Of a stretch of DNA of 11,942 nucleotides, positions 7,001-11,942 are shown one piece after another (position 1 is the first letter of the stretch; the number at the start of each line of letters is the position of its first letter). Source of the stretch: Ettlia oleoabundans. Lineage: Eukaryota > Chlorophyta > Chlorophyceae > Chlamydomonadales. The notes under the pieces are model-generated. The model had not been told where the DNA came from. It worked only from the letters and a program-made list of their open reading frames with translations, and ran no database searches. The stretch covers positions 1-11,942 of the forward strand of contig JAAMXP010000717.1 of assembly GCA_019693395.1 (NCBI GenBank), written 5' to 3'. Both the position numbers and the translations under genes were made by a program.

Positions 7001-9170
7001 CCAGGTGGCGGCCAGCTCAGCGGGCCGCTGGGCCTCACCTTATTGTCCGTCGACTTTTTCGACGCAGCCACGCAGCTGACTCCTGTGGCGGAAGGTGGGT
7101 GCTTTGCCTTCGTGCTGCTACCAGGCCAGCGGCTGTACGTGTATGGTATGAGGCGGTCTGTTGACCACAGCATGCTCAGCACCAACTGGCCAAGCGCCTT
7201 TATGTGGGATGTGTCGCTCATAGAGCTCTGCATAACGCTGCCAGATTCACCACCTACCTTGGCAGACTTTTGTCAAGCTGAGTTTGGTGAGTTCAATCTA
7301 GTCTGCTATTTCATCCAAGCGCTAGACAACGTGCCATTGAGGACTCGTTCCTTCTGGTTCTGTCTATGTTCTTCTATTGTGGATGCAGGCTGCTGCCCGC
7401 TGTACAACACCACGCTGCAGTTTGTGGTGGGCATGAGCGCGGCCCTAATGGATCACTTAGCCAGCGGCAGCGGTGAGTGGCACTTGCAGTACAGCAACTA
7501 CAAAAGGGGTACAGCTGAGAGCACGCAGTCTACCGCACTGTCGCGCTGCCTGAAATACAGTCATTTCCACAAGCTGTGGCCCAGGGTACCTTGTTGCTGC
7601 CCTTTCCTGCCCAGCAACCAGCAGTCAATCCCACCATCCTGATCCATCAGTCTGAGTGCTATTGCTACTTGCCACTCTAATAGAAGACCCGCTTAGCTCC
7701 TTATCTTGACGCAACCGCTCGCCTTGCATACCAAATTAAACCAAGTCTGAACACTGTGCACAGTGCACTGCCAGTGTACCTGCTTGTATTGCCCTCGGCT
7801 GCACACCACCGATGAGTGCATGCATGTTGCTGTGCAGTGCAAGTTGAGCTGCACTGCTGCCAGGCCGCACCAGGCACAACAGGAGCAGTTGATTACACCA
7901 CAGTCGCTGCCGCCGCCATACCGCTGTCCAGCCTGTTGCCAGGCAAAGGTCCGTGTCCTGCTAGTGGCTGTTTGTATGCACTGTGTGGCTCATGAGTTGC
8001 CGTAATTGATGCCTTGGCCTTCCTGTATGAATGTTGCGGGTCTGCTCACAATCTAGCAGTTCATTCTCGCCCTTAGCAAGGGAGGATCTCAGCTTGCCTG
8101 CCTGCCTGTTGCTGATGCTGCTGGCGTCCGACACTTTCTGCTGACCTGACCAGCAAAACTTACAAGGCCCCCTGCTTGCAAGCAGCAGGACATGCCCGCT
8201 GTCCTCATTCAAAAGAAGGAGCAACAGTGGGAACCGAGCAAGACACCAATCCGTACCTCTGCCGCTGCATGCAGGCGTTACTGGCGGTACTGACGCAACT
8301 CATTGCCAGTACCAGCGGGTCACCCTGATCAGCACCCACGATGGTGCACCCTGCGGCCAACTGCTCTACGCTCTGGTAGCTCTGAAGCCCCTCGTATGCC
8401 ACCCACAAGCCAGCTTGTTGGGCCCACAACCCAATACCGAAGGAGGGGCAGCATCGCAGCATGGCAGAAGGGCAAGCAACAGTGCCAGGGCAGGCCAGCA
8501 GCAAACGGAGTCCCAGCACCACCCAGCTGGAGTGCGGCTGCTGAGCGGCGGCAGGGGCCAGCAGGCTGCTTCACCCTTTTTGGCCAATATAGGAAGGTTA
8601 CAGGTGGAGGTTGTGGGCTGTAGAGACCTGCGGGGTGGCGGCAGCGGGAGCGGTGCCGGCAGCAGCATGTTGCGCCCACGTGTGACGCTGCTGGTTGATG
8701 TGGCGGCAGAAGCAGTGCCAGGTGGCAGGGAAGGCAGCAGCCGCATTGGCGGTAACGGCACCAGCAGATTTGGCAGCAGTAGCGGCAGCGCATCCCGTTC
8801 GCCGCTGCACCCGGGGCGGCTGCTTTATGAAACCCGGGAGGCCAGCGGTGGCAGCAGCAGCCACCCCGTGTTTTGGGAGGGTGCCACCTTTGACTTGGGT
8901 GCTGCAGCAGCAATGCAGGGGTGCCGCCTGGAGGTGGTGGTGTTTAATGATGCGGCCGAAGAAGCAGGACAAAACATTAGTGCCAATCCTATCCTTGGGG
9001 TGGCTCACATACACATACCTCCTGCGGGTGCTGGCAGCGGCATGGGCAGCAGCAGCAGGGGGAACAGCGGCGACAACCAAGAATGTTCAGGTACCATGCT
9101 TCACCCCTTGCTGCACCCCATTAGCGGGCGCCATGCGGGTGTGGTGGAGCTTGCCACTCACTGGGAATAG
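4059..9170 (+). CDS. RPGRIP1L: RPGRIP1L/MKS5-like ciliary transition-zone protein (coiled coil + two C2 domains)
   Basis: Family members are scaffolds at the ciliary transition zone that recruit MKS/NPHP gate proteins. Exons: 4059-4172, 4346-4434, 4696-4857, 5094-6592, 6909-7094, 7389-7472, 7838-7948, 8275-9170. They total 3141 nt (1046 residues plus TAG) and all phases fit. Residues about 39-85 (AYLRMREDRMLAKRQEQ, then EEKLKQMAAQLARTEE) resemble the conserved N-terminal coil of animal RPGRIP1L (EDKIKRMATKLIRL). Further coils are at about 227-287, 359-408 and 451-515, the last Gln-rich. Residues 622-785 form the first C2 domain (NIVELHLH, VDFFDAATQLTPVAEG, PLYNTTLQFVV, then the GQLLYALVALKPL strand), matching the RPGRIP1 C2 family. 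Residues about 850-1046 form a second C2 with Gly/Ser-rich loops. The vertebrate C-terminal RPGR-interacting domain is absent. Weak points are exon 1 (GC donor; an overlapping ATG at 4054) and the 3' edge of exon 7 (GTCCGT donor). RPGRIP1 itself is the alternative name. Confidence 0.8.
4173..4345 (+). other. Putative GC-AG first intron of the RPGRIP1L-like gene
   Basis: The frame from ATG 4059 is open but out of phase with the conserved DQDAYLRMRED exon, so an intron is required. The sequence GTCAAG|GCAAGT at 4167-4178 is an ideal GC donor. The acceptor CACCCGCAG ends at 4345, and both edges are phase 0. GT alternatives in the same frame (GTAACA near 4224, GTTCCC near 4251) also keep the frame but leave a shorter intron, so this is a preferred reading rather than proof. 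Confidence 0.45.
4435..4695 (+). other. Intron 2 of the RPGRIP1L-like gene
   Basis: A GTGAGC donor follows AAGCTGAAGCA, and a GGGAGCAG acceptor precedes GATGGCGGCGC. Joining gives the unbroken coil EEKLKQMAAQLARTEE, which resembles the animal family at exactly this point and so supports both edges. Confidence 0.8.
6059..6090 (+). repeat. Hexanucleotide CACAGG repeat coding QAQAQAQ
   Basis: Units of CACAGG/CAGGCA repeat in frame from about 6059 to 6090 and read as alternating Gln-Ala (QAQAQAQVQ) at the start of the third coil. The run is in frame and keeps coil character. Confidence 0.8.
6278..6333 (+). repeat. Coding 30-bp tandem duplication (LLHHLSRGSA / LLHQLSRGST)
   Basis: Two copies with a 30-base period lie in exon 4 right after the poly-Gln stretch. 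Each ends in the identical ATCCCGGGGATCC. They encode LLHHLSRGSA and LLHQLSRGST. The copies differ at very few bases, so the duplication looks young. Because the unit is ten codons, the frame is preserved. Confidence 0.9.
6593..6908 (+). other. Intron 4 of the RPGRIP1L-like gene
   Basis: The 316-base intron has a GTGAGC donor and a TTGTGTGTCTTTCAG acceptor, phase 1. It separates the coiled-coil exon from the first exon of the C2 domain. The frame of exon 4 remains open well into it, to 6762, so an intron-retained product would end without the C2 domains. Nothing else is recognised inside. Confidence 0.8.
7095..7388 (+). other. Intron 5 of the RPGRIP1L-like gene
   Basis: A GTGGGT donor follows VAEG and a TTGTGGATGCAG acceptor precedes CCPLYN, phase 1. 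Joining restores the TPVAEG-CCPLYN junction of the C2 domain. The intron is 294 bases and holds nothing recognisable. Confidence 0.8.
7473..7837 (+). other. Intron 6 of the RPGRIP1L-like gene
   Basis: The 365-base intron has a GTGAGT donor after HLASGS and a GCTGTGCAG acceptor before VQVELH, phase 1. It contains short palindromic TGTGCACAGTGCAC near 7755-7768 and no recognisable coding sequence. Confidence 0.75.
7838..7948 (+). other. RPGRIP1L: Short exon 7 of the RPGRIP1L-like gene
   Basis: This 111-base exon is easily missed because another frame is open across it. Read in the phase required by exon 6 it gives VQVELHCCQAAPGTTGAVDY and then an Ala-rich strand to LLPGKG, corresponding to the LEVHQAY...AAAQL region of the family C2 domain. 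The 3' edge uses GTCCGT. Alternatives of the same phase (GTGGCT near 7963 or 7983) would add a few residues. Confidence 0.7.
7949..8274 (+). other. Intron 7 of the RPGRIP1L-like gene
   Basis: The 326-base intron has a GTCCGT donor and a CTGCATGCAG acceptor, phase 1. The GTCCG donor type is also required in DHAD intron 4, which makes it credible. An alternative acceptor GCCAG at 8309 would not fit the phase. Nothing recognisable lies within. Confidence 0.6.
8580..9170 (+). other. RPGRIP1L: Second C2 domain with Gly/Ser-rich loop insertions
   Basis: Within exon 8 the order GRLQVEVVGCRDL, LRPRVTLLVDV, HPVFWEGATFDLG, RLEVVVFNDAAEE, PILGVAHIHIPP and HAGVVELATHWE follows the second (central) C2 domain of RPGRIP1L. 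Gly/Ser-rich inserts fall between strands at about 8636-8665, 8733-8800 and 9027-9075. No calcium-binding Asp cluster is evident, as in other members of the family. The protein ends right after the last strand. Confidence 0.7.
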
Positions 9171-9207
9171 GCTGGGGGTGGCAGGCTGCAGTCCCCTGCT
9201 TACTGTT

Positions 9208-9313
9208 GGCCTGTACTGCTTTCCATTGCTGTTGCTGGCTGGCATGTGCTGCTTCCCCTTGCTGTGGCATGTACTGCCTCGTCTGTTGCTGGCATGCACT
9301 GCTTTGATTATTG
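9208..9313 (+). repeat. Degenerate four-copy tandem repeat in the 3' UTR
   Basis: Four related units begin at 9208, 9237, 9266 and 9291. Each has a GGC-ATGT/CTGT-ACTGC core followed by a pyrimidine-rich TTGCTGT-type tail, with unit lengths of about 29, 29, 25 and 23 bases. They lie between the stop codon and the poly(A) signal. Confidence 0.65.
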
Positions 9314-9320
9314 ACTGTCG

Positions 9321-9325
9321 TGTAA
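9321..9325 (+). terminator. TGTAA poly(A) signal of the RPGRIP1L-like gene
   Basis: TGTAA lies 151 bases after the TAG stop, the typical poly(A) signal of chlorophyte nuclear genes. It is the only copy I found on the plus strand soon after the stop. Cleavage would be expected some 10-20 bases further on. Confidence 0.65.
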
Positions 9326-9833
9326 GCCAGGTACGGGACAGTACTACAAGGAGGGTAGGGGGTCACTCTGACACAAAAGGCAATGGCAGACGGTCACATC
9401 ACAGGCACATTGGGGTAATGAAGGGGGAGAAGGGCCGACAGCGGGCTGCCGCAAGCCACCGCAGCGCCCTCAGTAACAGCGGTCAACGAAAGCATAAGCA
9501 AACGTAGCAGCAATCGGGTCATTTCCTTCAACCACTTGAGCCTTCAAAAGCTGCAAACTCAAAAGCCGGCCCTGGGGGATGCCCGGTTGCCTGCAGGGTG
9601 GGGTGGGGTGGAGGGTTGGGAAAGGTGAGTGACACAACCCACAACTCCTGTTTATCAGCAGCGGACGAGGAGGTGCAGGGCTGCTTACGCGCCAATGCCC
9701 ACCACAGTTCAACCAAAAGGCCGTGAAATGTTACGGCAGTATCAGGCCGGAGGGGTGTCAACTTCCACAGGGGTGGACGTTCCCGCAAGCAGCCACCACC
9801 CAATACGGGCGGACCAAGCAAGGCCAGGCCAGC
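9326..9833. other. Convergent intergenic region
   Basis: This stretch of about 500 bases lies between the 3' ends of the plus-strand RPGRIP1L-like gene and the minus-strand ANTH gene. I see no recognisable gene, RNA or mobile element. A G-rich GGGTGGGGTGG run lies at about 9597-9613. No minus-strand TGTAA was found, so the 3' end of the ANTH transcript is not placed, and further 3' exons of that gene cannot be excluded. Confidence 0.5.
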
Positions 9834-11942
9834 CTAGGCCACTAGACCAAACAATACACATACACACACACGCGCAGAACTGGACACATGCAGAACCACA
9901 GCACTCAGGCTGCGGCAGTCACCACTCCCGCCTCCCGGGCTGTTTTTTGGCGGCAGGCCCGTCAGTGCGGCAAAAGGGTCGTGCAGTGCGGCCTTGGAGA
10001 GCTCATCGCCAGCTGATGCCAGGCCAGTGGGGCGGGGGGATGGGGCTGCGGGCAGGCAAAGGCAGGCAGCCGGGCAGTTTGGTTGTGGCAGGAAGGGGCA
10101 GGGATAGAGCAGGAATGCGGGCAGATTGTGGAGGCGCTGCATTCGAAGGCAGTTTAATAGACAGGATACGATGCCCAACGCGAATTACACCATAGCAAAA
10201 CTCCAAGGAGACAAGCATTGCGATGCCAGCTGTCATCCGGCAAAATTTCTGCAACCGCCAGCGCGCGCCCGTCCGTCGGCCCCCCCCCCCCCCAAAAGAG
10301 ACACAGACACAAGCGTCGTGCGCGCGGGCACGCACATCGGCACCCACGCACATTACACACCAGGCCCCCCACTGCTGCACTCACCAGCTCCGTAGGACGC
10401 AGCAGAGGCGGGCGATGACGCCCAGAAGCCGCCAGGGGCGGGCGCAACGGCGGGCGACGGTGCGCCAAAGCCGGCGAAAGGATCGTCGCTCGGTGGTGCT
10501 GCCGGCAGCATTGAATGGGCGGGGGAGGGTGCAGGCGTGAATGGCGGCTGGCCAAACATGGCGCCAGTCTGCGGTGGGTGTGACGGATGCGCCGCCCATG
10601 CAGGCTGGTGCGCCGGCGGTGCGGCCAAGCCGGGGCTGGGGGGAGCGGCGGGCCAGCTGAAGCCCCCGCTGCCGTTGCCAGCGGCAGCGGCTGTGGCAGG
10701 GCTGGGCATGGGGTCGCCGAAGGGGTTGTTGCCAGAGCCGGCTGTTTGCATGTGCTGCATGTGCGGTCCTGGTGGGGGTGCCGACGTGGGTGCTGACAGG
10801 GGGGCGGCAGCAAGCGGGACATCTGCAAAAGGGTTTGAGCTGAAGCTGGGGGCAGCCGCCGAGGCGGGAGCCCCCGGTACCGCTCCCCCTGCTGCCGCCC
10901 AAGCGCCATTGGCTGTCGGTGGTACTGCCAGCGGTACCGCCGGGGCATCAAAGCTGAAATCCAGCCCGCTCAGCAGATCCAGTGGGGAAGGTGCCGGTGT
11001 CGACACCTTCTGGCTAGCTTCCCCAGCAGAAGCCGCGGTGGCTGTGGAGGGCTGGCTATCGCCTCCCAGCAGATCCTTGCTGCCAGCAGCAGCAGCCGCA
11101 GCGCTGCTGTCAGCCGCCGACGCAGACGGGCTGCCGGAGCTGCTTGCCTCCTGGGCAGTACCAGCAGCGGTACTGGGGGTGCCGGCAGCAAAAGCTGACG
11201 GTACAGGCAGTACCATGCCTGGGTCCCGAGGGGCCGCAGGCGCCACAGCAGCAGCAGCGCCGGCGCCCGACTTGCTGCTCAGCAGCCTGCCCTTGCGGAG
11301 CGGCACGCCCTTCTGCAGTACCGAGGCAGTGGCAATACGAAACAACGGCACTTCGAACACGGTGCCGTAATGGAAGTTACGGCGGCAGAGCGAACTCCTT
11401 ACATAGCCAGCTGGGCACGTAACAGGTATGGCTAGATTCCAAAACAAGGGCCCCTTGATGTCCCTCTGCTGGGATAGCTGTGCTCAACGCCATTGCGAGC
11501 TTACCCCCACAAACCACACCCACATCCTACCCCACACACGCCAAAAGGAGTGCCATAACGAGCATTGAAAGTATGCAAACTCAGGGGTGTCCCCGCCCAA
11601 CCGGCCCCTGCCCTCATCCTCACCTTCGTGGGCTGGGGTGCTGCTTCCCCCTCGGGAGTGATGGCGGTACGGGGCGCCTCCGCGAGGTACGCTTCCATGG
11701 AACGAAGAAAGTCGGCGGGCGGGGTGGACAGCTTGGGCAGCTGCATGGTGCGCTTGATCTGCAGGCAGGCCAAGCCATGGGCACGGATGGCTGGGGTCAG
11801 CCAATGGGGTAACGAGTGAAGAGGAAATGGCGTCAACGGGTGCCGCCAAGTTATGGAGCGATTGGCAGTGATCAATGCACCTGGTTGGTGCGGTTCACCT
11901 GCAATACTCGCAGTAGAACCGCAGAGGCACAGGCAGTACCTC
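9834..11942 (-). CDS. ANTH-domain clathrin-assembly protein, AP180/CALM-like (partial, N-terminus off the window)
   Basis: AP180/CALM proteins bind PtdIns(4,5)P2 through the ANTH domain and recruit clathrin and AP-2 through a disordered tail. Minus-strand exons: 11758-11624, 11312-10385, 10012-9834. They total 1242 nt (413 residues plus stop) and the phases fit. The first exon, MQLPKLSTPPADFLRSMEAY then LAEAP, matches the end of plant ANTH domains (FP-L-PP-FL-TMEEYIREAP). The next exon encodes about 310 residues of Ala/Pro/Ser/Gly-rich tail with DLLGG, PLDLLSGLDFSF (clathrin-box-like DLL), SSNPFADV (NPF codons 10835-10827), GNNPFGDP (10727-10719) and SDDPFAGF. The last exon adds HDPFAALTGLPPKN. 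NPF binds EH domains and DPF binds AP-2 appendage domains. The final residues (VCVCV) come from a CA repeat, so the true C-terminus is doubtful. Most of the ANTH domain lies beyond the right edge. Bases 11759-11942 are an intron and perhaps the end of a preceding exon (donor at 11898). Confidence 0.75.
9855..9872. repeat. CA/CG dinucleotide repeat inside the last ANTH-gene exon
   Basis: An ACACATACACACACACGC run is read on the minus strand as ARVCVCV just before the TAG stop. A microsatellite inside the reading frame this near the end suggests that the conserved protein may finish earlier or splice elsewhere. Confidence 0.7.
10013..10384 (-). other. ANTH-gene intron with a 14-base C homopolymer
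   Basis: The 372-base intron lies between GTGAGT at 10384 (after SYGA) and the GGCATCAG acceptor before GDELSKAAL, phase 1. It includes a C run at 10280-10293 (G run on the transcribed strand) and a CA/CG-rich stretch at about 10300-10365. No other coding sequence is recognised. Confidence 0.7.
11313..11623 (-). other. ANTH-gene intron separating the ANTH domain from its tail
   Basis: The 311-base intron has a GTGAGG donor after PQPTK and a TCGGTACTGCAG acceptor before KGVPLRKGR, phase 0. The frame of the downstream exon remains open upstream into the intron, so the acceptor choice rests on the pyrimidine-rich context and phase fit. Nothing else is recognised. Confidence 0.6.

Larger units (their letters stand above)
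6909..8395 (+). other. RPGRIP1L: First C2 domain (RPGRIP1-type), spread over four exons
   Basis: The domain is assembled from exons 6909-7094, 7389-7472, 7838-7948 and the start of 8275-9170. In order it reads NIVELHLHSAEL, VDFFDAATQLTPVAEG, then CCPLYNTTLQFVV, then VQVELHCCQAAPG and AAAAIPLSSLLPGKG, then VTLISTHDGAPCGQLLYAL. Each piece lines up with the order of strands I remember for animal RPGRIP1L (LFEIHI, FYDFELQTTPVVRG, PEYNFTSQY, ITLEVHQAY, GTVEYWIRLR). This collinearity across four introns is the main support for the gene identity. Confidence 0.8.

Noticed and set aside
8695..9507. A 270-codon plus-strand frame overlapping exon 8 and the 3' UTR
   Set aside because: It conflicts with the C2-coding frame and crosses the poly(A) signal. 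Its composition is that of a shifted GCAGC-rich frame.
10537..11370. A 277-codon plus-strand open frame, Ala/Gly-rich
   Set aside because: It is antisense to the ANTH-protein tail. The minus-strand frame has NPF/DPF/DLL motifs, matching phases and splice sites, while this one is low complexity only.
1..11942. CRISPR arrays, tRNA/rRNA genes, insertion sequences, viral or retroelement genes
   Set aside because: I looked for regularly spaced repeats, tRNA TPsiC-like boxes, terminal inverted repeats and polymerase or integrase motifs on both strands and found none I could support.

Overview
The window is nuclear DNA of a eukaryote, most probably a green alga (Chlorophyta). The coding DNA is GC-rich and loaded with CAG/GCN codons. 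All three genes are broken by many spliceosomal introns of about 140-490 bases with strong GTGAGT/GTGCGT-like donors and pyrimidine-tract-GCAG acceptors. One gene ends with a TGTAA poly(A) signal, the form typical of chlorophytes. No prokaryotic operon, insertion sequence, CRISPR array, tRNA or rRNA was seen. Exon models were built by hand from splice signals, phase matching and remembered homologue patterns; no alignment or search was run.

Layout: (1) 1-3790, minus strand: dihydroxy-acid dehydratase, the branched-chain amino acid enzyme of the plastid. Nine exons are visible; the N-terminus is complete and the C-terminal part lies left of the window. (2) 3791-4058: a short intergenic region between two head-to-head genes, likely a divergent promoter. 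(3) 4059-9170, plus strand: a coiled-coil plus two-C2-domain protein that I read as the algal RPGRIP1L/MKS5 (NPHP8-type) ciliary transition-zone scaffold. It has eight exons and about 1046 residues, followed by a repeat-bearing 3' UTR and TGTAA at 9321. (4) 9326-9833: a convergent intergenic stretch with nothing recognisable. (5) 9834 to the right edge, minus strand: the C-terminal half of an ANTH-domain (AP180/CALM-like) clathrin-assembly protein. It has a long Ala/Pro/Ser-rich tail carrying NPF, DPF and DLL motifs; most of its ANTH domain lies beyond the right edge.

The three genes belong to unrelated cell functions (plastid amino acid synthesis, cilium gating, clathrin endocytosis), and I see no pathway joining them. 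The transition-zone gene implies an organism that builds, or whose ancestors built, flagella. I found no convincing new biological system. The points most worth a second look are the reduced architecture of the RPGRIP1L-like protein, its apparent GC-AG first intron, a recently duplicated 10-residue unit in its coil, and the shared divergent promoter.
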